The notes beneath the pieces were generated by a model, which searched no databases, was not told where the DNA came from, and saw only the letters and a list, made by a program, of their open reading frames with translations. Below, piece by piece: positions 35,483-44,400 of a stretch of 64,000 bases of DNA. The stretch spans positions 5,562,231-5,626,230 of the forward strand of contig NZ_AP018248.1 of assembly GCF_002368295.1 (NCBI RefSeq), written 5' to 3'. The DNA is from Tolypothrix tenuis PCC 7101 (lineage in GTDB: Bacteria; Cyanobacteriota; Cyanobacteriia; Cyanobacteriales; Nostocaceae). A program made the position numbers and the translations under genes. Position 1 is the first letter of the stretch. Each line of letters begins with the position of its first letter.

Positions 35483-35568
35483 CCCCAATTACCAATTACC
35501 CATTACCCATTACCAATTACCAATTACCAATTACCCATTACCAATTACCCATTACCAATTACCCATTG
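35483..35568. repeat. Heptamer/octamer repeat (CCATTAC / CAATTAC)
   Basis: About twelve units of CAATTAC or CCATTAC in tandem, just upstream of the redoxin ribosome-binding site. The same unit in reverse (TAATGGG) occurs at 58935-59020. Confidence 0.85.
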
Positions 35569-35614
35569 ACAAAAGTCAAAATATTTACTTTAAATCTCAA
35601 GGAGTTCTATATTT

Positions 35615-36214
35615 ATGGCGCTGACAGCATCAACAATGCTACCTGTAGGTACTTTAGCACCGGATTTTCATTTACCAGATGTGGTTACTGGTGAAACGAT
35701 TTCACTCTCTACCTTTGCTGATAAAAAAGCGTTGCTGGTGATATTTCTCAGTCGTCATTGCCCTTTTGTGCAGCATATTAAATGGGAATTGGCGAAATTA
35801 GGTAAAGATTATCGCGATCGCAATTTGGGAATTGTGGCGATTAGTGCTAACGATGTCACAACTCACCCTGATGATGCGCCAGAATTACTCAAAGCTTTTG
35901 CCCAAGAATTGGATTTATCCTATCCTCTGCTGTACGACGAATCACAGCAATCTGCGAAAAATTTCTTTGCTGCTTGCACTCCTGACTTTTTCCTTTTTGA
36001 TAGCGATCGCAAGTTGGCTTATCGCGGACAGTTGGATGATAGCCGCCCTAAAAACGATAAGCCTGTAACTGGTGCTGATTTACGCAGGGCTATTGAAGAT
36101 GTGTTGCGCGATCGCATAATTACTTGGGAACAAAAGCCGAGTATTGGTTGCAATATTAAATGGAAGCTAGGTAACGAACCTGCCTATTATAAAGTCCCAG
36201 CAATTGCAGTATAA
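35615..36214 (+). CDS. Thioredoxin-like / AhpC-TSA family redoxin
   Basis: 199 residues with a thioredoxin fold: TLAPDFHLPDVVTGE at the N-terminus is the peroxiredoxin-type opening. The active-site region is SRHCPFVQHIKWE, a single Cys at the N-terminal site rather than CxxC, followed later by AACTPDFFLFDSDRKLAYRG with a second Cys before the cis-Pro region. It is likely a thiol oxidoreductase or peroxidase; electron donor unknown. The start is supported by an AAGGAG ribosome-binding site about 10 nt upstream of the ATG. It has its own downstream terminator (36262-36284). Confidence 0.85.
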   Translation: MALTASTMLPVGTLAPDFHLPDVVTGETISLSTFADKKALLVIFLSRHCPFVQHIKWELAKLGKDYRDRNLGIVAISANDVTTHPDDAPELLKAFAQELDLSYPLLYDESQQSAKNFFAACTPDFFLFDSDRKLAYRGQLDDSRPKNDKPVTGADLRRAIEDVLRDRIITWEQKPSIGCNIKWKLGNEPAYYKVPAIAV

Positions 36215-36261
36215 AGTTTATATGTGATATCAATTAATCTCTCTAGGAATTAGGTTTGAAG

Positions 36262-36284
36262 AGGTGCGCTTTCGCACCTTTTTT
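36262..36284 (+). terminator. Rho-independent terminator after the redoxin gene
   Basis: AGGTGCG (36262-36268), loop CTTT, CGCACCT (36273-36279), then a T-run. The redoxin gene ends 48 bp upstream. The convergent aminotransferase lies beyond. Confidence 0.85.
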
Positions 36285-36357
36285 ATTACTGCATTGTTCT
36301 ACTTATAGCAATTTAATAAATGGCTGTTCTTGATGGAATTCAAGCGATAACTAATTT

Positions 36358-37545
36358 TTAATTTTCCACAAGGATGGATTGCAGCTTGAGTAATCGCTCT
36401 CCGGCTTTTGCTAAGGTTTCTCGTTGTTTGCTAAAACAAAATCTAATAAAATTTTTACCTAATTCTGAGTGCGAGAAAAAGCTAGAACTAGGAACCACTG
36501 CTACACCAATTTCTTTAATTAAATATGTAGCGAATTCCACATCATTTGCATAACCAAACTTGGAAATATCTGCAAATACATAGTAAGCTCCTTGCGGAAC
36601 AAAATAAGGAATTCCTACCTGATCTAAAATTTGCAGAATTTGATTGCGTTTTTGTTGATATAACTTGGCTAATTCTTGATAGTAGCTAACAGGAAGTTTC
36701 ATTGCTGCTACACCAGCCCTTTGCAAAGGTGCTGGTGCGCCGACGGTAAGAAAATCATGCACTTTGCGAATTGCACCTGTTAATTCTGGATTGGCTAAAA
36801 TATAGCCAACTCGCCAACCAGTTACACTATAGGTTTTAGAAAGTCCATTAATAGTAACTGTTCTTTCTGCCATTCCCGGCAGAGTTGCCATTGCAATATG
36901 CTGTGTACCGTCATAAAGAATATGTTCGTAAATTTCATCTGTGAATACCAACACATCCCACTGATGAGAAAGTTCTGCAATTAAAGTTAGTTCTTCACGA
37001 GTAAATACTTTTCCTGTAGGGTTGTGCGGTGTATTAATAATAATGGCTTTTGTGCGTTCATTAAATGCCTGACGTAGTTCTGCTGCGTCAAATGTCCACT
37101 CAGGGGGATGCAAGGATACGTAACGAGGAGTTGCACTAGCTAAAATTGCATCGGGGCCATAGTTTTCATAATAGGGTTCAAAGACGATGACTTCATCACC
37201 GGGGTTCAAGGTAGCTAACATCACCGCAGCCATTGCTTCTGTGGAACCGCAAGTAACAGTGATTTGTCGTTCTGGATCGATATTTAAATCTAAATACCAT
37301 TTAACTTTCTCTGCGATCGCATGACGAAAAGCTTTATCCCCCCAAGTAATCGCATATTGGTTAATGTCTTCCTCAATAGCCTCAATTGCTGCTCGTTTTA
37401 ACTCTGGTGGACAAGGAAAATCAGGAAATCCTTGCGCCAAATTCACCGCACCATATTGTAATGCAACTCTCGTCATTTCGCGAATGACTGACTCTGTGAA
37501 CTGGTTTGCCTTATCTGAAATTCTTTGCTTTCCTACCTGAGTCAC
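36358..37545 (-). CDS. PLP-dependent class I/II aminotransferase
   Basis: 395 residues, fold type I. Key residues are visible: NTPHNPTGKVF (171-181), TDEIYEHI with the PLP-ring Asp (203), and NGLSKTYSVTGWRVGY with the Schiff-base lysine (Lys237) and downstream Arg. The N-terminal VNLAQGFPDFPCP pattern resembles the methionine / kynurenine / glutamine aminotransferase subgroup (YbdL, KAT). It should move an amino group between an amino acid and a keto acid. Physiological role is uncertain; methionine salvage would fit the sulfur theme next door but is inference. It is convergent with the redoxin. Confidence 0.92.
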   Translation of the reverse strand: MTQVGKQRISDKANQFTESVIREMTRVALQYGAVNLAQGFPDFPCPPELKRAAIEAIEEDINQYAITWGDKAFRHAIAEKVKWYLDLNIDPERQITVTCGSTEAMAAVMLATLNPGDEVIVFEPYYENYGPDAILASATPRYVSLHPPEWTFDAAELRQAFNERTKAIIINTPHNPTGKVFTREELTLIAELSHQWDVLVFTDEIYEHILYDGTQHIAMATLPGMAERTVTINGLSKTYSVTGWRVGYILANPELTGAIRKVHDFLTVGAPAPLQRAGVAAMKLPVSYYQELAKLYQQKRNQILQILDQVGIPYFVPQGAYYVFADISKFGYANDVEFATYLIKEIGVAVVPSSSFFSHSELGKNFIRFCFSKQRETLAKAGERLLKLQSILVEN

Positions 37546-37924
37546 GTCTATTCCTCTAGATAATTGAGTAAAGTACTTTAAGCCGATGTGTTTACAGGAT
37601 ATTTTACCAAATAACGAGGATGCGTTAATAACGCATCCTCGTTTATGAACAATTCAAAAGTTAATAAATTCTATTTATCGTTTAGAAAAAAAATAGTATT
37701 TGCTTCCCTTAGCTAGTAAACCATAAGATTAAATCCATAGATAGCCGAGCTAGCTTACTGTGCTAACAAAACATCTAGATGTGATTGCATAGGCGTAGCC
37801 CGTCGTAGACATCGCCGTCAATAAATTCAAGATTTGATTTCAAAATCTGCGGAACTATTTTGACTTCTTCTCTCAGCAGAGCAGAAATAGTTGCACATCA
37901 TTAAACTATTGCAGGTAAAGATTT
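37546..37924. other. Divergent spacer, aminotransferase to CadD-type gene
   Basis: Contains the perfect hairpin at 37614-37642 and an AGGCGTAGCCCGTCGTAGAC repeat near 37790, a frequent interspersed sequence in Nostoc-type genomes. No gene seen. Confidence 0.5.
37614..37642. repeat. Perfect 14-bp hairpin of the GGATGCGTTA family
   Basis: ACGAGGATGCGTTA (37614-37627) pairs perfectly with TAACGCATCCTCGT (37629-37642) around a single A. Related copies lie at 39388-39407 and 47895-47923. Confidence 0.75.
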
Positions 37925-38599
37925 ATGAATTGGCTGATTGGGACATCACTTATCGGTATATCTGCGGCTATTGCCACTACATTTGATGACAATATATACT
38001 TAACAGCTTTTTTTGGCAAAGTTAATCATAACTTCCGTCCTAAGCATATTATTCTGGGTGAATTTGTTGGCTTTACAGTATTAGTTATTGCCAGTCTTCC
38101 GGGATTCTTTGGTGGTTTAGTTCTACCAGAAGCTTGGGTAGGATTGCTTGGTATTCTCCCGATTACTATTGGTATTAGTAATCTCATGAGTCGTGAAAAT
38201 GACGGAGAAACTGTACAAGATGTCTCATTAGACTTTGGTTATGCAGTTAAATCTAGAAGGCAGAAAAAATCATTACTAGCAACTCTACGTGACCCCCAAA
38301 CATACCGTGTGTCTGCTGTGACGATTGCCAATGGTGGCAACAATATTGGTATCTATGTGCCCTTATTTGCTAGCACTAATCTTCCCAGTTTAGGAGTAAT
38401 TTTGTTTGTATGTTATTTAACAGTTGGGTTGTGGTGTTTGCTTTCTTATAACTTGACTCGTAATCCTTGGATGGCTCCTATTCTTAACCGCTATGGTCGG
38501 AAAATATTTCCTTTTATATTGATTTGGCTAGGTATCTCTATTATGTCAAAGAGTGGAACGTTTCAATTAATACCTAGTCTCGCGACGCTTTTTCACTAA
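37925..38599 (+). CDS. CadD-family cadmium resistance transporter
   Basis: 224-residue integral membrane protein with about five or six hydrophobic segments. The N-terminus GISAAIATTFDDNIYLTAFF carries the intramembrane Asp pair typical of the CadD / LysE-like cadmium resistance family, and the FRPKHIILGEFVGFTVLV and LGILPITIGISNL segments also fit. It is predicted to extrude cadmium or a related cation or small solute. No ArsR/CadC-type regulator is visible beside it. Transport specificity is from family resemblance only. Confidence 0.85.
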   Translation: MNWLIGTSLIGISAAIATTFDDNIYLTAFFGKVNHNFRPKHIILGEFVGFTVLVIASLPGFFGGLVLPEAWVGLLGILPITIGISNLMSRENDGETVQDVSLDFGYAVKSRRQKKSLLATLRDPQTYRVSAVTIANGGNNIGIYVPLFASTNLPSLGVILFVCYLTVGLWCLLSYNLTRNPWMAPILNRYGRKIFPFILIWLGISIMSKSGTFQLIPSLATLFH

Positions 38600-38756
38600 A
38601 ATTTTGACGCTCATGTAGAGCGTCTTCCTGCAACTTTAAGTAATCTAAAAAATATCAATTATTAAATTAATTAGCAAATTCTTACAAGGTGAGTCTGTAG
38701 GTAGTTCAAGTATTAATTTTGATGCAAATAACTCAAATTATCACAAGGAGAAAAAG

Positions 38757-39365
38757 ATGAAGAAACCAAATTCTCAAAATATGGCTTCCTGGATTTTATC
38801 AGTTGTCTTTATAGCATTTGTGGCTGTCTTTTCATTATTCGATCAACCTAACGCTTTAGCGCAAACAGAAACACAAGCTATACCTGCTATTCCTACGCAA
38901 TCAGTACCAGTACCTGTAACATCTCCCACAATTTGGCCAGTAGATTCTGTAGCAGCCAATGTTAGACGTTTATTAACAACTAATGAATGTGTAGGATGCA
39001 ATTTGATTGGCGCACAATTAGAAAGAGCAAATTTACAAGCAGCTAATTTGGAAGGTGCAAATCTTCAAGATGCAGAACTAGAAAAGGCGAATTTACAAGG
39101 AACTAATTTACAAACAGCTAATTTGCAAGGAGTAGATTTAAGTAAAGCAAATATTACAGGAGCTAATCTGCAAGGTGCAAATTTATTTGATGCTGATTTA
39201 GAGGGGGCAAACCTCCAAGGAGTAAACTTAAAAGGCGCAAATTTACAAAAGGCTGATTTACAAAAAACCAATCTTCTAACTGCGAATATTCAAGACGCAA
39301 ACTTGCTAGGTGCTGATTTAGAAGGTGCAGCGATACCTCCAGGAATGATGGTTAAGAATTACTAA
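38757..39365 (+). CDS. Exported pentapeptide-repeat protein
   Basis: 202 residues. An N-terminal signal peptide (hydrophobic core about 10-32, ending near ALAQT) is followed by a short Pro/Thr-rich linker. About 20 pentapeptide repeats of the A(N/D)Lxx type then run from about residue 80 to the C-terminus (GANLQDAELEKANLQGTNL), forming a right-handed quadrilateral beta-helix. VGCNLIGAQL with paired cysteines (NECVGC) starts the helix; that Cys-x-x-Cys cap is common in cyanobacterial exported members. It has an AAGGAG ribosome-binding site. Function unknown; probably thylakoid-lumenal or periplasmic. Confidence 0.88.
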   Translation: MKKPNSQNMASWILSVVFIAFVAVFSLFDQPNALAQTETQAIPAIPTQSVPVPVTSPTIWPVDSVAANVRRLLTTNECVGCNLIGAQLERANLQAANLEGANLQDAELEKANLQGTNLQTANLQGVDLSKANITGANLQGANLFDADLEGANLQGVNLKGANLQKADLQKTNLLTANIQDANLLGADLEGAAIPPGMMVKNY

Positions 39366-39765
39366 TTCGTAATTAAATAAGCGCGTGGGATGCGTTATAA
39401 CGCATCCTACTTGGCATTAAATTTGAATTGGTATTACATGATGGCTCAAATTTGATAATCTAACCTCACTAAAACTTTACCTCTACGTTGATTAGTGGGT
39501 ACAGCTTGCGATATCTTTTGCAGATAAGGAAGTTTCAGAATGATGTAGCAACTATCGAACCCTGAAAAATGAAAACGATCGCTATAATTACTTATGTAAA
39601 ATTATGTATCTATATTTAACTTTTCTCAGTGTAATTTGGAAGGCAATGTTAACCTAACATTGATTCAAAACTCAAGGAAGTTTTAGAACATTAAAACAGG
39701 GGCATTTCCAGCTAATGTTAACAGAAAAATAAATTTCTGCTGCAAAAAAAATGGGTAGTTTTTAG
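39366..39765. other. Spacer upstream of the interrupted CHAT gene
   Basis: Holds a 20-bp perfect palindrome (39388-39407) and a lone GAATTGGTAT end (39425-39434) like the ends of the MITE at 5535. The rest is AT-rich with no gene seen and probably carries the CHAT promoter. Confidence 0.5.
39388..39407. repeat. 20-bp perfect palindrome of the GGATGCGTTA family
   Basis: GGATGCGTTATAACGCATCC is its own reverse complement. It lies 22 bp past the pentapeptide-repeat gene stop and could serve as a bidirectional hairpin. Confidence 0.75.
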
Positions 39766-39972
39766 ATGCCATCCCAAAGAGTTCGGCTAATTACGCTTGC
39801 TACTTTCTTAACCACCTTTACAATTGGTAATGGATTGGTAAGCTTTTGTGTTGCTCAAGAACAAGTTTTAAAAGAGCAATTAGCAGTAAATGGCCAAGTA
39901 TTAGCTCAAACCCCAAATCCCTCCAAACTGGAGTTTAGACTAAAGCATGACAAAATGACCCAGCAGCAGTGA
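39766..39972 (+). pseudogene. N-terminal fragment of the TPR-CHAT protein, cut by an IS
   Basis: The ATG at 39766 opens a frame of 68 codons. The first 54 (MPSQRVRLITLATFLTTFT to AQTPNPSK) are native: a signal peptide with hydrophobic core about 8-28 and a possible AQ cleavage region, then a short linker. The final 14 codons (LEFRLKHDKMTQQQ) are read from the IS left end into a stop. The native part ends exactly at the TCC AAA target duplication, and the matching downstream frame resumes at 41498. It is the exported start of the large protein encoded downstream, not an independent gene. Confidence 0.9.
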
Positions 39973-41491
39973 GTTGACAAGTTACACATCTCAAAGCAAA
40001 AAAACTCAATGTCAAGCGGACTGTGGTTGTTCTTTTTTCGGCTTGGCAGTACTTTTTTTAACTGTAGGATAACGAATTCTACGCAGGCGAACTTTGCCAG
40101 CAGGCCAGCCTTGAGACTTTCCACGGGGTTTGGGTGAAACAGACGGTGTACCAATGGCGGCGAAAACTGCTGCCATTGCTTGAGCGACCCGTCCAGGGGA
40201 CAATCTGGACTGTTTTTTCTGCCAAGGTAAAGGATTGTCATGTACAATCCCATGTGCAAGCCAAAGTTGCCAAGTCATCAGGGGTAAAAGGTCACTCCAC
40301 CGCTGACACTGTTCTGGGGTACTCAATTGCGGCAGAGTCCAATGCAAGCGCCCTTTGGCAAAACGATACCAGTGGTCAATGGCAAATCGACGGCAGTAAA
40401 GCTGCCAGAATGAGGATAAAGCAGGCATAGATAGTCCCACCCACACCAACCATAAAGCCTTGTTTTTTGGCACACCAAATTCATCTAAGCGCTGAATTTG
40501 AATCAAATTCATGGAATGATCTTTGGACTGTTGAAAATGAAGATTACACCATAAGCGGATAGATAAACGCCCCATTTTTGGGTCGTTGACTTCAATGATT
40601 TGGTCAGGTGTCCACCATGTAGACGAATCGTTGAGTTTAAATTTATCACCGTGGATACGGGGACGACCAGTGCCGCCATAAGGTGGGGGCGCACCATACA
40701 GCAGTCGATTGGAGCGCAAACGCATTAATTTGTCTGCGGCAATATCGCTTGTTTGTTTCACGAAACTAGCACACCCGTATTCTGCATCCCACAAGCTAAT
40801 GGGGCTTGTTGGCAGGTTTGAGCATACTAGTTTTAGTTGTGCGGCAGCTTTTTGAATTGGGTTCTCAAAACTGGTGATGCGTTCATGTAATAGGGGTAAT
40901 GCCCAACTGCCCTCTGTTTCCGGCACAACTGCAATGGTGCTGTAGCCTTGTCCCAAGGTTACGGGTTTTGCCCCTGACATGGGTTGAACTTGATGCTCAT
41001 AGGTTCGGTCTTTCAATGTTGGGGCATGTAATCTTGCCCAAGCTGTATGGTCTCCTGCTAAGATGATTTTTTCTGTGGGATTGAGTTGTTTTATATACAA
41101 CTTCATCAGTTCGGTTCGGGGCGGATTTCCGTCTTGTATTGCCTCGTATACACTCGACCATTGCCTGCGAAACACGGGAGACACTGATAGTTCTGCAAAT
41201 GAATTAATACTACGTGTTACTAACACTGCATCCATCAAGTCGAATAAGGCATCTTTGGCTTTACCCAGGATAGTGTACACACCTGTGCGAAATTGTTTAA
41301 GCTTTTCTAATGTCATGGTCAAGCTGTTAATTTTTTTCCTTTTATCAGCATTGACCAATTTGCGGTTAGTTCAACATCGCTGACCGCTTTTTTTGTTCGC
41401 GGATTTTTCTCCTGTTCAGCTATGTCCTTTTTTTGACTATTTTTCTCTCAGTGTTATTTTCCCCGCCAACCCTATTTAGTCTAAAGTCCAG
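39928..41491. mobile_element. 1564-bp insertion sequence inside the CHAT gene
   Basis: Bounded by 17-bp inverted repeats: CTGGAGTTTAGACTAAA at 39928-39944 and TTTAGTCTAAAGTCCAG at 41475-41491, with 16 of 17 matching. It is flanked by a 6-bp direct repeat TCCAAA (39922-39927 and 41492-41497). One DDE transposase gene on the minus strand fills it. Perfect target duplication and near-perfect ends suggest a recent insertion. The IS family is not certain; transposase features suggest an IS4/IS701-like DDE group. Confidence 0.92.
40012..41316 (-). CDS. DDE transposase of the IS at 39928-41491
   Basis: 434 residues from ATG 41316 (MTLEKLKQFRTGVYTILG); a TTG at 41358 would add 14. An RNase-H-like DDE core is indicated by ILAGDHTAWARLHAPT (first Asp), ISLWDAEYGCASFVKQ (second Asp) and a late FAIDHWYRFAKGRLHWTLPQL with the YRFAK-type helix around the Glu region; the Glu assignment is tentative. 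The C-terminus is basic (KKSTAKPKKEQ), suiting DNA binding. The reading frame is intact, so the element may still be active. Transcription runs against the disrupted host gene. Confidence 0.88.
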   Translation of the reverse strand: MTLEKLKQFRTGVYTILGKAKDALFDLMDAVLVTRSINSFAELSVSPVFRRQWSSVYEAIQDGNPPRTELMKLYIKQLNPTEKIILAGDHTAWARLHAPTLKDRTYEHQVQPMSGAKPVTLGQGYSTIAVVPETEGSWALPLLHERITSFENPIQKAAAQLKLVCSNLPTSPISLWDAEYGCASFVKQTSDIAADKLMRLRSNRLLYGAPPPYGGTGRPRIHGDKFKLNDSSTWWTPDQIIEVNDPKMGRLSIRLWCNLHFQQSKDHSMNLIQIQRLDEFGVPKNKALWLVWVGLSMPALSSFWQLYCRRFAIDHWYRFAKGRLHWTLPQLSTPEQCQRWSDLLPLMTWQLWLAHGIVHDNPLPWQKKQSRLSPGRVAQAMAAVFAAIGTPSVSPKPRGKSQGWPAGKVRLRRIRYPTVKKSTAKPKKEQPQSA

Positions 41492-44400
41492 TCCAAAGCT
41501 AAAGCAGAGAAATTTTTTGATCAAGGGAATAAACAGCTTGAGACTTACCAATTCCCAGATGCATTACAGTCTTTTCAACAAGCATTAAATATTTATCGGG
41601 AAATTGGAGATCATACTCGCGTAGCCGAAACCCTCAACAAGCTAGGAGAAGTTTACACCCTGCTGAGTCAATTTCAAAAAGCTCAAGAAAGTTTGCAGTC
41701 AGCTTTAACTTTTTTCCGTACACAAAAACATCGCTTAGGGGAAGCTTTAGCGCTCAATCAACTGGGGGAAGTTGATCGCCATCAGGGTGAGACTGAAACT
41801 GCGCTGAAGTATCACGAACAAGCCTTGGCGATTGTACAAGAATTGGGTAACCGTGCTGAAGAAGCTGCATCTTTGCATGATATCGCCGCAGTTTACGAAA
41901 CCCAAGGAAAGTATGAAAATGCCCTGAAATTCTATGAGCAAGCTTTATTGATGCGGCGCGAGGTGAAAGATAGAGCCGGGGAAGCTCTAACTTTGATTGG
42001 GTTGGGAAATACTTACTTGAGTTATATCCAATTAAAGCTGTACTACCAGGCTATTAAGAAGCCGGAAGAAATCAAATCGTATAAAGATGTTCTTAAGTAT
42101 TACCAGCAAGCATTAGCTATTATGGGATCTGTGGGCAACCGTGCGGGCGTTGGCTGGAGTCTTAACGGCATTGGCATGAGTTATGGTGTTTTAAATAAGC
42201 AGGAAGATGCTTTAAAATTTTATGAGCAAGCCTTAGTTAAGATGCGTGAAGTGGGCGATCGCTCTGGGGAAGCAGCTGTTATCTTAAATCTGGGCAAAGA
42301 CTACATCTGGGGATTCGATCCGCAAAGGGAATTTAGACCGATTTCACTGGATTTGTATGAGCAAGCTTTAACTATTACCCGTGAGATTGGCGATCGCCCT
42401 TTGCAAGCTAAAATCCTCTATAGAATGGGGTTTGTTTACAACAATAAAGGGCGTAAACGTCCGGAAACTGCTCTGGAGTATTATAAACAAGCTTTACCGA
42501 TAGCGCGACAGATAGGCGATCGCTTTCTCGAAGAAAAAATCCTCGATAGTATGGGCTATATCTACAGTAACCTGGGCTACCCTCAAACTTCTCAGGAATA
42601 TCAAGAGCAAGCTTTGGCGATTAGGCAAGACATGGGTATGGGTGTGAATTTTCCTACAGATATTGTCAAAGTGGGCACGCTGATTACTTACAGTACACCA
42701 AAAAAAAGACCGACTTTGATCACTCTGCTGGATGGAGAAGCACTAATCCATTACAGAAATGGCGCAGCTCATGCAAATAACCGACGATACCAAGCCGCTT
42801 TAGAATCTTATCAGCAAGCCTTGGCAATTGTGCGCCAACAACAGAATCGCCCTTGGGAATGGGTAATTCTCAATCAAATGGGGACAATTTACGAAACCTT
42901 GGGACAATTACCTGCAGCATTAGATAGTTACAAGCAAAGTTTGGCAATTAGACGAGAGGTAGATGAACGTGCAGCAAAACAGCCAATACCCCATACTATT
43001 CGAGTAGCTTATGGTACTGATGTTAATTTTGCCAGCCAAGAAGGAATGCAATTGAATGAGGGGATTACCAAAGGTGTAATTAGGATAGCAGAAGGAGAGC
43101 CGATTACTACTCCTATTACTACTGTTGTGAATAATAGCTCAGGGATAACGATACAGGAGAATAAGGTAACAGGTTTGATCTCTAGTAAATTTACTACTTT
43201 TGGACAAAAAACAGTAGAGGTAATTGCAGGGTTGGCTGGATGGGCAGGATTTACAGAAAATGAAGAGGAAGATACCCTCGCAAATATGGGGGATATTTAC
43301 AAAACGCAAGGACAATACCAAGCTGCATTAAATTTCTACAGTGAAGCCTTAAAAATTATCCGCGCAGAGATGGAAAGCCAGGAAAGTAAAGAGTCTCAGC
43401 TGCGGAGATTAACAATAGAGGGAGCTTACTATCAGCAGGAACAGAGAATTAAAAGAAGTATAGGGGAAGTTTACGCAGCACTAGGACAACACCAAGCTGC
43501 TTTACAAGCTTACCAGGAATCTTTAGCCATCGCTAATAAGGAAAATAGCGGTAACCGTATTGCTAGTCAAATACCTATTCTCCTGACGCAGATTGGCAAG
43601 GCTTACGAAAATTTAGGACAGTATCCAGCTGCCCTACAAGCTTATCAACAAGCATTGGCGATCGCTCGTGACCCTAAAAATCAAGGCTACTATTTTTCTG
43701 AAGAATATCTGATTCGTCGATATGGGCAAGAAGAATATTTTCGTCGGTTTAGAATAGCTTATGCCAGGCCAAATCCAGAAGCACTCCTCAACAGTATTGG
43801 CACAATTTACGAAAAGCTAGGACAACCTCAAGCGGCGCAGGAACATCGCCAGCAAGCAGTCGCATTTAAACAAGAAATTAGCAACCGTAGTGAGGAAGAA
43901 ATCACTGGTAAGAAGGCAATTTTGATTACCGAAGTAGGCAAAGATGAAACAAAAAAACCGATTGTGCAGATAAATCGGCTAGAGGGTGAAGCAGTCGTTC
44001 TGTTTGCGGCGGGAAATAGTTACACTTCCCAAGGACAATATCTCAAACAACAATATCAATTTGCCTTGCAATCTTACCAAAAAGCTTTGGCAATTGTTCG
44101 TCAACAAAAAAATCGTCCTTGGGAAGCAGTAATTCTCACTCAAATGGGATTAGTTTATGAAAAGTTAGGACAAAATCAAGCAACTTTAGAGTCCTATCAG
44201 CAAGGGTTGGCGATTCAACAAGAAATTGAGAAACTGACTGATAAAAAAGCAACTCTCCTGAGTAAACCTCCCCTCAGTGGTTTTGTTAATTATGAAAGTG
44301 TAAAAATTCGTTTTGATTCTGGTCAAATTACTACTTTTAAAGCGGAAGGAGGGGTGATTTTCTTTGGTCAAACAAGAGAAAAACTCAAAGCCGATCAAAT

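Larger units (their letters stand above)
35315..35614. other. Repeat-filled spacer, lipoprotein to redoxin
   Basis: Made up almost wholly of STRR tracts (35317-35400 and 35483-35568) around a strong hairpin (35425-35462). A good ribosome-binding site AAGGAG near 35600 serves the redoxin. Confidence 0.7.

Noticed and set aside
37614..37642. Hairpin considered as a terminator
   Set aside because: It lies upstream of the aminotransferase start and upstream of the divergent CadD gene, so no transcript should end there; it belongs to a dispersed hairpin family.
41063..41383. Plus-strand frame antisense to the transposase
   Set aside because: Shadow of the transposase coding region; no ribosome-binding site or recognisable domain.
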